This document shows positions 1-7,410 of a DNA stretch of 47,041 bases, one piece after another. Both the position numbers and the translations under genes were made by a program. How positions within the stretch are numbered: the first letter of the stretch is position 1; each line of letters opens with the position of its first letter. Origin of the DNA: Cyclobacteriaceae bacterium (GTDB lineage Bacteria; Bacteroidota; Bacteroidia; Cytophagales; Cyclobacteriaceae); the NCBI GenBank assembly GCA_026989535.1, contig JALSJD010000212.1:1-47041 (forward strand), read 5' to 3'. The notes below the pieces were generated by a model. The model made no database searches. It was not told the origin of the DNA and saw nothing but the letters and a program-made list of their open reading frames with translations.

Positions 1-881
1 GTGGCAACAATTGGCTTTGCAGAGCTTGCTGCTTCGAGCAACGATTTTGGAGTTCCTTCTCGGTAAGATGGGAGAACGACACAATCTGCTTTATTAATAA
101 ATGGACGCACATCATCGGTACTCCCAAGGTACTCCACCACATTAGATTCAATCCAGCTATTTATTATATCTTCCGAAATCCCTCTTCGGTGTTCTGTGTC
201 TTTATTGCCTAAAATCTGAAAATTGGCATCAATTCCTTTTTCCTTTAGGTACCTAACAGCATCAATGTATTCGATAATTCCTTTATCATGAATTAACCTA
301 CTTATAAGTAAAAAGGTGAACTTTTTGTTGGCCACCTCTGGTGCAGGTTTAAAATGACTTAAATTAATGCCGGAGCCAGGCAGCACCTGAGTGGCATTAT
401 TTTTTATAATGTTGTTTTCTTCAAAAAAGCGCTTATCATCATCATTCTGAAAATAAATGAGTTTAGGAAACTTAAATGCCAATTTATACATACCAATGGC
501 AATTTTAGAAACAAGCCCTTTATTAAGAAAAGCAGTACCCAATCCGCATACATTATTAACCGCGGGTATTCTTAAAATGCTGGCTGCTAACGTACCGTAA
601 ATATTGGGTTTAATGGTGTAGTGAAGAATAACATCTGGTTTTATTCTTCTATAAATTCCTAATAGCTCGATGATGAGGCCAAAATCTTTGATGGCATTGG
701 CTCCCCTGCTATCCATGGTTACTTCTTCATAACTACAGCCTGCTTCCACTAAATGAGGAGTGTATTCATCTCTTGGAGCAATGGCTGTAATATCATGCCC
801 GTTTTCCAAAATAGAGTTAATTAACCCCATTCTAAAGTTATAGATATTCCAAGAAGTATTAAGGACAATTGCAATTTTCAT
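1..881 (-). CDS. Glycosyltransferase family 4 protein (3' end cut by window edge)
   Basis: The minus-strand frame opens with ATG at 881 (MKIAIVLNTSWNIYNF) and stays open for 293 codons to the window edge, so the C-terminus is missing. It has the GT-B layout. An N-terminal Rossmann half starts with a short beta strand followed by NTSWNIYNFRMGL. A C-terminal half has LLISRLIHDKG near residue 191 and the GT4 E-x7-E donor-binding motif in EGTPKSLLEA (E275 and E283). The opening resembles cytoplasmic transferases that add sugars to lipid-linked O-antigen, capsule or glycoprotein glycans. Donor and acceptor cannot be read from sequence, and the gene cluster it belongs to lies outside the window. 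Confidence 0.85.
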   Translation of the reverse strand, partial: MKIAIVLNTSWNIYNFRMGLINSILENGHDITAIAPRDEYTPHLVEAGCSYEEVTMDSRGANAIKDFGLIIELLGIYRRIKPDVILHYTIKPNIYGTLAASILRIPAVNNVCGLGTAFLNKGLVSKIAIGMYKLAFKFPKLIYFQNDDDKRFFEENNIIKNNATQVLPGSGINLSHFKPAPEVANKKFTFLLISRLIHDKGIIEYIDAVRYLKEKGIDANFQILGNKDTEHRRGISEDIINSWIESNVVEYLGSTDDVRPFINKADCVVLPSYREGTPKSLLEAASSAKPIVA

Positions 882-1040
882 AAGATGGCCAACGTTTCAG
901 TATTTACAAAAGTAAAAATAATTAATCTTATATACACTCTAATTTTGAATTAGTAACCCAAACAGGGTTTAGTTGCATAGTTTGATGATTTGCACACGAG
1001 TAGATCGCTTATTATGAAACGCTCCATTAGATTTGCAGCT

Positions 1041-2216
1041 ATGTCAAAAACATATTCTACTTCTGCAAAAAAAGAAACTGCCCTATTGGTGGCAGTAGCT
1101 GATCAGCATACAACAGCCGAACAGTTAGCCGAACACTTGGAAGAGCTGGCTTTTTTGGTAAGTACTTCGGGTGCAGAAACGATATCTACCTTTACGCAAA
1201 ATTTGCCTAAGCCCGATATTAGAACCTATGTAGGCAAAGGAAAATTAGAAGACATTGCAACTTATGCTAAACTTAAGGATGTTGACATAGTGGTATTTGA
1301 TGATGATTTAAGTCCTTCGCAAGTGCGGAATTTAGAAGCAGAATTGGCATGTAAAATTTTAGATAGAAGCCTTCTTATACTAGATATTTTTTCGCTTAGG
1401 GCAAAAACGGCACAATCGAGAACGCAGGTGGAGCTGGCACAATATGAATACATACTACCCCGGCTTACTCGCATGTGGAGCCACCTTAGCAAGCAAAAAG
1501 GAGGTATTGGTATGAAAGGCCCTGGTGAAACAGAGCTGGAAACAGATAGGCGTATTGTGCGAGATAAGATTTCTTTACTTAAAAAGAAATTGGTAAAAAT
1601 TGATAAGCAATCGTTTATACAACGAAAAAACAGGCAACGAATGGTGCGAGTTGCGCTGGTTGGTTATACTAATGTGGGTAAATCAACTATTATGCGCTTG
1701 CTTTCTAAATCGGATGTATTTGCCGAAAATAAGCTGTTTGCAACGGTTGACTCCACTGTGCGTAAGGTGGTTATTAACCAAATTCCTTTTTTATTAACAG
1801 ATACGGTGGGGTTTATTCGCAAGCTCCCCCACGGGCTTATTGAGTCTTTTAAAAGTACTTTAGACGAAATTAGAGAAGCCGATATTTTATTGCATATTGT
1901 AGATGTATCGCACCCATTTTTTGAAGACCAGTATGATATTGTAAATAAAACCTTGGCAGAAATTGACTCTGCAGATAAACCAACACTGGTGGTTTTTAAC
2001 AAAATTGATAAATACACTAAAATGCATAAGCTTAGTAATGAGGAAGCCATTTTGCATTTTAAAGAAATGCATTTGGGCAAAGAAAATGATCAATCGGTAT
2101 TTATTTCGGCTACCTATAAATTAAACATCCCTGAATTTAGAGCTACTCTTTTCGATTTAGCCGAAGAGCGTTTCTACACAATTTTCCCTAACTATTTGAA
2201 AAAAGACCCTTATTAG
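1041..2216 (+). CDS. hflX: GTPase HflX (ribosome-associated, stress rescue)
   Basis: HflX is a cytoplasmic GTPase that binds the 50S/70S ribosome and splits stalled ribosomes under stress. The 391-aa protein has the HflX N-terminal domain, the family hallmark GGIGMKGPGETELETDRR (about residues 154-171), a coiled linker, and a G domain with P-loop GYTNVGKST (208-216), G3 DTVGF and G4 NKID. I chose ATG 1041 (MSKTYSTSAKKETALL) because homologues begin there. The open frame extends up to 990 through a basic stretch that does not look like HflX. The gene stands alone between the divergent glycosyltransferase and the GIY-YIG/tRNA unit. Family assignment is very secure; the start is likely. Confidence 0.95.
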   Translation: MSKTYSTSAKKETALLVAVADQHTTAEQLAEHLEELAFLVSTSGAETISTFTQNLPKPDIRTYVGKGKLEDIATYAKLKDVDIVVFDDDLSPSQVRNLEAELACKILDRSLLILDIFSLRAKTAQSRTQVELAQYEYILPRLTRMWSHLSKQKGGIGMKGPGETELETDRRIVRDKISLLKKKLVKIDKQSFIQRKNRQRMVRVALVGYTNVGKSTIMRLLSKSDVFAENKLFATVDSTVRKVVINQIPFLLTDTVGFIRKLPHGLIESFKSTLDEIREADILLHIVDVSHPFFEDQYDIVNKTLAEIDSADKPTLVVFNKIDKYTKMHKLSNEEAILHFKEMHLGKENDQSVFISATYKLNIPEFRATLFDLAEERFYTIFPNYLKKDPY

Positions 2217-2239
2217 GATAGCTTTGCACTCCATTAAAT

Positions 2240-2362
2240 GGCCTCGGGCCTGCCCGACATTATCCAGGCGGGTCTGCCCGACTGGAGTCAGTCAGGCGGG
2301 CCTGCCCGACATTATCCAGGCGGGTCTGCCCGACTGGAGTCAGTCAGGCGGGGTTCAATGGA
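2240..2362 (+). repeat. Interrupted duplicate of the tRNA-Arg 5' end
   Basis: GGCCTCG at 2240-2246 and GTTCAATGGA at 2353-2362 are identical to the first 7 nt and to nt 10-19 of the tRNA-Arg gene at 2600-2671. In the tRNA these blocks are 2 nt apart; here 106 nt separate them, which is exactly two 52-bp repeat copies plus 2 nt. This looks like a tRNA 5' fragment duplicated when the GIY-YIG gene arrived and then invaded by the 52-bp repeat. The matches and the arithmetic are seen directly; the history is inferred. Confidence 0.7.
2248..2351. repeat. 52-bp GC-rich tandem repeat, two identical copies
   Basis: Copies lie at 2248-2299 and 2300-2351 and are identical. Each holds two REP-like modules of the form CTGCCCGAC...CAGGCGGG, and GACTG/CAGTC can pair to form a hairpin. 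The GC content is far above the surroundings. The array sits inside the duplicated tRNA 5' fragment upstream of the GIY-YIG gene. The frame through it is open, but the translation is repeat-derived and was left out of the protein call. Confidence 0.9.
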
Positions 2363-2609
2363 GATTTATATGATTACTGTTTATGTATTAAAATCTAGAG
2401 CTAATCAAAAAAGGTATGTTGGAATGACCAATAATCTTGAGAGAAGAATAAAAGAGCATAATACAGGTCATACAAAAAGCACTAAAAATAATACTTGGGA
2501 AATAGTTTATAAAGAAGAGCTTCCTGATAGACCTTCGGCTCGAAAAAGAGAAAAGTATTTGAAATCTGCTGCTGGTAGAAGATATTTGCAGAAGATTTTG
2601 GCCTCGTAG
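2358..2609 (+). CDS. Small GIY-YIG endonuclease ending inside tRNA-Arg
   Basis: This is an 83-aa single-domain GIY-YIG protein. The GIY-YIG core is VYVLKS at residues 8-13 and YVGMT near residue 20, followed by NNLERRIKEHN with the conserved Arg, and PSARKREKYLK near the C-terminus. Single-domain GIY-YIG proteins (UvrC-N/URI type) are expected to nick or cut DNA. ATG 2358 lies in a duplicated piece of the tRNA; ATG 2370 (MITVYVLKS) is an alternative start. The TAG stop at 2607-2609 lies inside the tRNA-Arg gene, so the last residues (LAS) are read from tRNA sequence. The flanking repeats suggest a minimal mobile unit targeting the tRNA gene. The family call is firm; mobility is inferred. Confidence 0.85.
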   Translation: MEIYMITVYVLKSRANQKRYVGMTNNLERRIKEHNTGHTKSTKNNTWEIVYKEELPDRPSARKREKYLKSAAGRRYLQKILAS

Positions 2610-2671
2610 TTCAATGGATAGAATAGAAGTTTCCTAAACTTTAGATAAAGGTTCGATTCCTTTCGAGGCCA
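2600..2671 (+). tRNA. tRNA-Arg (anticodon CCT)
   Basis: The cloverleaf can be folded by eye. The acceptor stem GGCCTCG (2600-2606) pairs perfectly with CGAGGCC (2664-2670), with discriminator A2671. The T arm is AAAGG-TTCGATT-CCTTT (2647-2663). The anticodon arm is GAAGT-TTCCTAA-ACTTT, giving anticodon CCT, which reads the Arg codon AGG. CCA is not encoded; a T-run follows. Its first 10 nt overlap the 3' end of the GIY-YIG coding sequence, so RNase P cleavage of a shared transcript would remove the last codons and stop of that mRNA. Confidence 0.95.
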
Positions 2672-2849
2672 CTTTTTGTATTTCTCTTTGGAGGTTAATA
2701 GGTGTCAAGACAAAAAGTTAAGAGTCCGTCTGGTTTTGCTCTTCCGAAGCGGCTACGCAATGACGTTCGTATTGTCATTCCGCTCTACCATTGACGTGTT
2801 TATTCAACAGGGTTTAAATTTCTCTCTCTCTGAATAAAGGTTGATTCGT

Positions 2850-4148
2850 TTACATCGAGTAATCCACCACCATCCTACTCATTGCCTTAATACCAATCAC
2901 CAAGGCATCATCCTCCACATAAAAATCAGGAGTATGGTGCGATGGCGCATCTTCAGGTTTTACGCTTACGGGTGTTCCTCCTAAAAAGAAGTAGAATCCG
3001 GGAACCTCTCTTTGGAAAAAAGAAAAATCTTCGGCACCTGTAACAGCAGAAATAAGATTTACGTTAGCTGCTCCAACCACGCTCTGCAAGGTGGGTAGCA
3101 TTTGAGCGGTTAAGTCCAGGTTATTATAGGTAATTGGATAGCCATCATGAATATCAACCTCCACGGTAGCTCCATTACTTTCGCCTGTTTTTATGGCAAT
3201 GGTTTTGAGGCGCTCAAAAATTTTGTTGCGCATATCATTATCTAGCGCACGAATGGTGCCTACTAATTTAACTTCTTCAGGAATAATATTGCTGCGCACA
3301 CCACCGTGTACACTGCCAAACGTAACTACGGCAGCTTCTTTGGTCAATGGCATATTTCTGCTCACTATGGTTTGTGCATTATTTATGATTTGTGCAGCAG
3401 TTACAATTGGGTCGATGCTGCTCCAAGGGCGAGAACCGTGCGCTTGTTTGCCGTGAATAGTAATTTCGAAACTATTAGAGCTAGCCATAATGCCGCCTGG
3501 CCTATAATTAATTTGCCCAACATGGGTGCCCGATGAAATATGCAGTCCAAAAATGGCTTCTACAGCTGGATTTTTTAAAACACCTTCTTTCACCATTAAT
3601 TTAGCTCCCCCTTCTTCTCCTTTAGGAGCGCCTTCTTCGGCAGGTTGAAAGATAAATTTTACCGTTCCTTTCAGTTCTGATTTAACCGTGGTTAATACTT
3701 CTGCGGTGCCCATTAAAATAGCAATATGGGTATCGTGGCCACAAGCGTGCATTACTGGCACTTCGTTGCCATTATACGTTCCAATAGCGGTTGATTTCCA
3801 AGGAGAATCCACTCTTTCAGGTACAGGCAATGCATCAATATCGGCTCTTAGTGCCACCACAGGGCCCGGTTTGCCGCCTTTTAAAATAGCTACCACGCCT
3901 GTTTTTGCCACATTGGTTTGTACCTCTAACCCTAATGATTTAAGGTGGGCTGCAATATACTCTGCCGTTTTAAACTCACGGTTCGAAAGCTCAGGATTTT
4001 GATGCAAATGATGCCTCCACTCAATGGTTTTGGCTTCTACTTGTTCGGCCAATGCTTCAACCTTTGTTTGTAATTTAGTTTTTTTAGGAGGGCTTGTAAA
4101 CCCAACTATAATTCCAAGAAGGAACAGGACGCTTAATTTTTTAATCAT
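2850..4148 (-). CDS. Exported M20 family amidohydrolase / metallopeptidase
   Basis: This 432-aa protein belongs to the M20D (HipO/aminoacylase-like) amidohydrolases, which hydrolyse N-acyl amino acids or related amides with a di-metal centre. Visible motifs are RRHLHxNPE-type WRHHLHQNPELS (about 44-55), RADIDALPV (101-109), HACGHD metal ligands (134-139), the catalytic PAEEG stretch, and a late SHHTPDF metal motif. The N-terminus MIKKLSVLFLLGIIVGFTS is a signal peptide, so it acts in the periplasm or outside; the substrate is unknown. It is the last gene of a minus-strand run csaA-alr-amidohydrolase, 81 bp after alr. No clear terminator is visible downstream. Confidence 0.9.
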   Translation of the reverse strand: MIKKLSVLFLLGIIVGFTSPPKKTKLQTKVEALAEQVEAKTIEWRHHLHQNPELSNREFKTAEYIAAHLKSLGLEVQTNVAKTGVVAILKGGKPGPVVALRADIDALPVPERVDSPWKSTAIGTYNGNEVPVMHACGHDTHIAILMGTAEVLTTVKSELKGTVKFIFQPAEEGAPKGEEGGAKLMVKEGVLKNPAVEAIFGLHISSGTHVGQINYRPGGIMASSNSFEITIHGKQAHGSRPWSSIDPIVTAAQIINNAQTIVSRNMPLTKEAAVVTFGSVHGGVRSNIIPEEVKLVGTIRALDNDMRNKIFERLKTIAIKTGESNGATVEVDIHDGYPITYNNLDLTAQMLPTLQSVVGAANVNLISAVTGAEDFSFFQREVPGFYFFLGGTPVSVKPEDAPSHHTPDFYVEDDALVIGIKAMSRMVVDYSM

Positions 4149-4229
4149 GATAAAATAGAGTTATATAAGTAAAACGCTAATGTACCATTTTTGGGGAGTT
4201 TATTTACTCCTTTTTGACGAATGGGGAAA

Positions 4230-5318
4230 CTAATCCACCAGCACACGGGCTATACGTGTGTTAATATTGGTTAATATTTCGTAAGGAATTGTGGCTGCTT
4301 TCTCCGCTAGCTCCGCAATGGTAATTTCTGAACCAAATAATTCTACCTTGTCTCCTGACGTACAGTTAATGTGGGTGACATCTACCATAACCAAATCCAT
4401 ACAAATATTACCCACGGTTTTGGCTCGTTTTCCGTTGATTAACACTTCGGCATTTCCATTACCAAAAACACGTAGGTAGCCATCTCCATAGCCAATACTG
4501 AGGGTTGCTATTTTTCCATTATATGGCAAACTTCCTTTTCTGCTATAACCAATAGTTTCTCCCTTTTTTACTTCGAGAATTTGTAGTATTGTACATTGTA
4601 AGGTTGCTACGGGCTTCAGTTGCTTATTTAATTTATTGGCCGAGTCGTACCCGTATATTCCAATACCCAAACGAACCATATCATATTGGTACTCACTAAA
4701 GCGAAGCACACCGCCCGTGGGCATCAATTGTTTAAATAGGGGATGATTTAATCCTTGTTGGAGTACATCAAAACACGCATTAAAATAGGTGGCTTGGGTA
4801 TGCGTAAATTCATCATGGGTTGGTTCGGCAGGAGCAACCACGTGCGCAAATGCACTCACCACCTTTAGAGCCGAATTATTAATAAGCGTAACCACTTCAT
4901 CCAGTTCTTCTTTGTAAAGCCCAAGCCTTTTCATTCCTGCCTCTATTTCCAGATGTACGTTCATTGGTTTACCCAGTGTGATGGCTGCTTTTACCATCTC
5001 CATTGAGTAAAGTACAGGTTCAAGTTGATGGCTGGCCATTTCCTTTAAGTCGTTGGGGGTGCCAGCCATTACAAAAATGGGAGCGGTTATCCCATTTTCT
5101 CTGAGCATCAATCCAGTTGCAGGAAAGGCAACTCCTAGATAATCCACTGTATGTTCGATGGTTTTTGCTACCATGAGGGCATCGGTGCCATACCCATTAG
5201 ATTTTACCATAACCAGCATTTTGGTGTCTCCAAGTAGATGGCGGTATGTGGCTATATTAGCATATAAAGCTTCTTTGCTAATAAGAAGCTGAGCGTTTGA
5301 GGTGAAATGTTGTTTCAA
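4230..5318 (-). CDS. alr: Alanine racemase
   Basis: Interconverts L- and D-alanine with PLP, supplying D-Ala for peptidoglycan. The 362-aa protein carries the PLP-lysine motif MVKSNGYG (K39, slightly diverged from the usual VKANAYG), the VRLGIGIYGYD phosphate-loop motif, IGYSRKG with the second catalytic Tyr, SIGYGDGYLR, and GNICMDLVMVDVT. It is a free-standing racemase, not the MurF-Alr fusion common in other Bacteroidota. The start is TTG at 5318: an in-frame TGA lies 21 nt upstream, there is no upstream ATG, and the N-terminus aligns with the family. It sits 38 bp after csaA on the same strand. Confidence 0.94.
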   Translation of the reverse strand: MKQHFTSNAQLLISKEALYANIATYRHLLGDTKMLVMVKSNGYGTDALMVAKTIEHTVDYLGVAFPATGLMLRENGITAPIFVMAGTPNDLKEMASHQLEPVLYSMEMVKAAITLGKPMNVHLEIEAGMKRLGLYKEELDEVVTLINNSALKVVSAFAHVVAPAEPTHDEFTHTQATYFNACFDVLQQGLNHPLFKQLMPTGGVLRFSEYQYDMVRLGIGIYGYDSANKLNKQLKPVATLQCTILQILEVKKGETIGYSRKGSLPYNGKIATLSIGYGDGYLRVFGNGNAEVLINGKRAKTVGNICMDLVMVDVTHINCTSGDKVELFGSEITIAELAEKAATIPYEILTNINTRIARVLVD

Positions 5319-5356
5319 TCGTTTTAAAATCAGTAATCAGTTCAAAGATAGAGTTA

Positions 5357-5689
5357 CTAAATCAATCTATGCCCATTAGGCACAGGCATATCTACAGTTG
5401 AAAGCACAATATGTCCATTGGCATCTTTAAACCCTGTAATAAGCACCTCCGACCGAATAGAACCTATTTGTTTGGGTTCAAAATTAGCAACACAAATAAC
5501 TTGTTTGCCCATAAGTTCTTCTAATTGATAGAGGTTAGTGATTTGTGCACTCGATTTTTTAATGCCAAGTTCGCCTAAATCTACATAAATAATATAGGCA
5601 GGGTTTCGGGCTTCTTTAAACACCTCCGATTTAATGATTGTGCCTACCCGTAGTTCTACTTTTTTAAAATCTTGCCAAGTAATAATCAT
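5357..5689 (-). CDS. csaA: CsaA-like tRNA-binding domain protein
   Basis: This is a 110-aa stand-alone OB-fold of the EMAP-II/tRNA-bind type. The motifs are VELRVGTIIKSEVFKEARNP, YVDLGELGIKKSSAQIT, CVANFEPKQIGSIRSEVL, and the terminal MPVPNGHRL that is typical of CsaA dimers. CsaA proteins bind tRNA and were described as secretion-associated chaperones; the cellular role is not well settled. Length matches the family. It is the first gene of the minus-strand run leading to alr and the amidohydrolase, and is divergent from the small secreted protein at 5768. Confidence 0.92.
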   Translation of the reverse strand: MIITWQDFKKVELRVGTIIKSEVFKEARNPAYIIYVDLGELGIKKSSAQITNLYQLEELMGKQVICVANFEPKQIGSIRSEVLITGFKDANGHIVLSTVDMPVPNGHRLI

Positions 5690-5767
5690 CCTTATTGTTA
5701 AATTTTGTTAATGCAGCAACTTTATGTTTGTGCCTCCGTATATTTACAAGTGCCTAACCGTAAACAA

Positions 5768-6082
5768 ATGTTTAAAAATAGTATAAGTCTTTTTCTAGTA
5801 TTGTTTGCCATTGCTGTATCAAACCATTCGTTTGCTATTACAGAACCTACTGAACCAACGGATCAAAAGTTGAAAACAGACAGCACAGCAGTTAAAAGTA
5901 GGCAATTAATAAATACTTCTCAAAAAAATCCTCAAGTAGTACCTGCTGGTAAATCAACTGAAACAAAGCTTTCTTTTTGGGAAACAGAAGAAGAGGTAGA
6001 AGAGGACTCAAACTCCAATTCAGCCCTTTCGTTTAACTTTATCTATTATATTATAGAAAAGTTTAAATTTCAGGTAGAGTAA
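5768..6082 (+). CDS. Small secreted protein of unknown function
   Basis: This 104-aa product was not recognised. ATG 5768 gives a clean signal peptide (MFKNSISLFLVLFAIAVSNHSFA), so I prefer it over the ATG at 5705, which would bury the signal behind a Cys/Tyr-rich extension. The mature part begins ITEPTEPTDQK and is Thr/Lys-rich. It then becomes acidic (about residues 77-90, WETEEEVEEDSNSN) and ends in an aromatic, hydrophobic segment NFIYYIIEKFKFQVE that may be amphipathic. It may be a small envelope protein. It is divergent from csaA and lies just upstream of a broken thioredoxin-like gene. Confidence 0.6.
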   Translation: MFKNSISLFLVLFAIAVSNHSFAITEPTEPTDQKLKTDSTAVKSRQLINTSQKNPQVVPAGKSTETKLSFWETEEEVEEDSNSNSALSFNFIYYIIEKFKFQVE

Positions 6083-6726
6083 AAACAACTTTTTTTATTT
6101 AGTCTCTGCCTTAAAAATTCGCACTTCTACAAAAATCAAAACTAAAGCGGCACAAGAAGCCAAAAAAGAGTTCAAATACCATATTATCCCCGATAGTAGA
6201 GAGGTAATTAATAGCTATGAGATTTATGCTTACCCTACTCATATTATCATAAGGGCACCTCTATTAATTGATTTCTTTCAAAAAACAAAAAGAAATAATG
6301 AGTTGCAAGAGGGCGGAGCGTTAAAAAAATGTTTTGTAAACATTTTTAGCGATCGAGCCAGCTTGCAGGGTTGCTTTTTCAATAGCTAAAGCTATTGAAA
6401 AAAAATATAACGAAGTCAAATCGTTGTTTATCTTTGTTCCCGAAGGGTTTTCATAGTGTTTCGTATGTTGCTCCTAATTTTCTCATAGTATCCCGATAGT
6501 ATTTATTCATTCCTTCCTTATTATTTTTTTAGAGGTATTCATCTGTTCGCTTCGCTCGGGTCAAAAATTATTATTGCCTACAAAACACTATGAAAATTTT
6601 GATGCGAATCAATTAATAGAGGTGCCCATAAATAAAAATGGAGAAATAGTGCTTTCAACTTCAGGGTTAGGGCCAACTACAATTACAGATTTGGAAAAAG
6701 AAATAGAGAACCTTTTGAAAGAGTAA
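6078..6726 (+). pseudogene. Thioredoxin-like (TlpA/ResA-type) C-terminal remnant split by a MITE
   Basis: An open frame at 6078-6252 encodes EAKKEFKYHIIPDSREVINS and then YEIYAYPTHIII. The sequence resumes at 6628 with NKNGEIVLSTSGLGPTTITD and ends LLKE-stop at 6726. YPTHIIINKNGEI is the cis-Pro / beta-hairpin region of thioredoxin-fold proteins. The 375-bp palindromic-ended element at 6253-6627 interrupts it. Deleting the element plus one ATAA copy restores one continuous frame, so insertion broke this gene. The N-terminal half with the CxxC site is not present upstream, so the gene was also truncated. The identification of the fold is good; the exact subfamily is not known. Confidence 0.75.
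6253..6627. mobile_element. MITE A: 375 bp, 21-bp perfect terminal inverted repeats, ATAA duplication
   Basis: The left end GGGCACCTCTATTAATTGAT (plus T, 6253-6273) is the exact reverse complement of 6607-6627. ATAA directly flanks both sides (6249-6252 and 6628-6631). No transposase frame is present. Inside are further hairpins: TTTTCAATAGCT/AGCTATTGAAAA near 6390, and a second inverted pair at 6448-6461 and 6583-6596 (TTTTCATAGTGTTT and its complement). It is inserted in a thioredoxin-like gene. A decayed relative lies at 23598-23739. Confidence 0.88.
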
Positions 6727-6752
6727 CGGCCTATTTTAAGAGACAAGGGACA

Positions 6753-7403
6753 CTATAAATCTTCAAAAAGTTGATTATTGATGGCATACATTACCAAGCC
6801 TGCTACATTTTTAGATCCTGTTTTTTCGAGTAAATTTCTTTTATGGGCATCAACGGTTCGGTTGCTGATAAATAATTTATCAGCAATTTCGTTATTGGTA
6901 TGCTCTTTAATAATAAGCTCTAATACCTCTTTTTCGCGTTCGGTAAGTGGCATATCTACTACCAGATTCGAGGTTTTTGTGTTATTATTCTTCATTAAAT
7001 TAACCATTACCACTTCGGTAACTTCTGCACTATAATAAGTGTCGCCCTCATACACCATTTTTATGGCTTTTTTTAATTCCTTTTCAGTGCAATTTTTTAG
7101 CACATACCCACTGGCACCAGCCGCCATCATTTGTTTAATATGCTGGTTATCACTCATCATGCTTAATGTAATAACCTTAATTTTCGGCCATCTTTTTTTA
7201 ATTTCTTTCGTACACTCTACCCCTCCCATAATAGGCATATTAATATCCATTAGTACAATATCTACTTCTAATTCTTCCAAGGTTCTAATGGCTTCTTGCC
7301 CTTGCGATGCTTCACCAACTACTTCATATTCGTTATCTCCTTCCATATAGGATAGGATAGCGTCTCTAATTAATCGGTGATCATCTACTAATAAAATTTT
7401 CAT
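6753..7403 (-). CDS. NarL/FixJ-type response regulator
   Basis: This 216-aa protein has an N-terminal receiver domain: acidic pair D7/D8, phospho-acceptor D53 in LMDINMP, switch Ser in ITLSMM, and Lys in YVLKN. A C-terminal LuxR/GerE helix-turn-helix follows (about 150-207: LTEREKEVLELI, HTNNEIADKLFISNRTVDAHKRNLLEKTG). It is phosphorylated by the adjacent kinase and then binds DNA as a dimer; target genes cannot be read here. It starts 7 bp after the kinase stop and is certainly co-transcribed with it. Downstream it runs toward the broken thioredoxin-like gene. Confidence 0.95.
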   Translation of the reverse strand: MKILLVDDHRLIRDAILSYMEGDNEYEVVGEASQGQEAIRTLEELEVDIVLMDINMPIMGGVECTKEIKKRWPKIKVITLSMMSDNQHIKQMMAAGASGYVLKNCTEKELKKAIKMVYEGDTYYSAEVTEVVMVNLMKNNNTKTSNLVVDMPLTEREKEVLELIIKEHTNNEIADKLFISNRTVDAHKRNLLEKTGSKNVAGLVMYAINNQLFEDL

Positions 7404-7410
7404 TTGACAA

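Noticed and set aside
990-1040. Longer HflX start at 990 or 1014
   Set aside because: The added 17 residues do not resemble HflX, and ATG 1041 matches the usual family N-terminus.
2238-2357. Upstream extension of the GIY-YIG frame to ATG 2238, giving a longer 123-aa protein
   Set aside because: The extension is a translation of the GC-rich 52-bp repeats and tRNA-derived sequence; the GIY-YIG domain needs only the part from 2358 or 2370.
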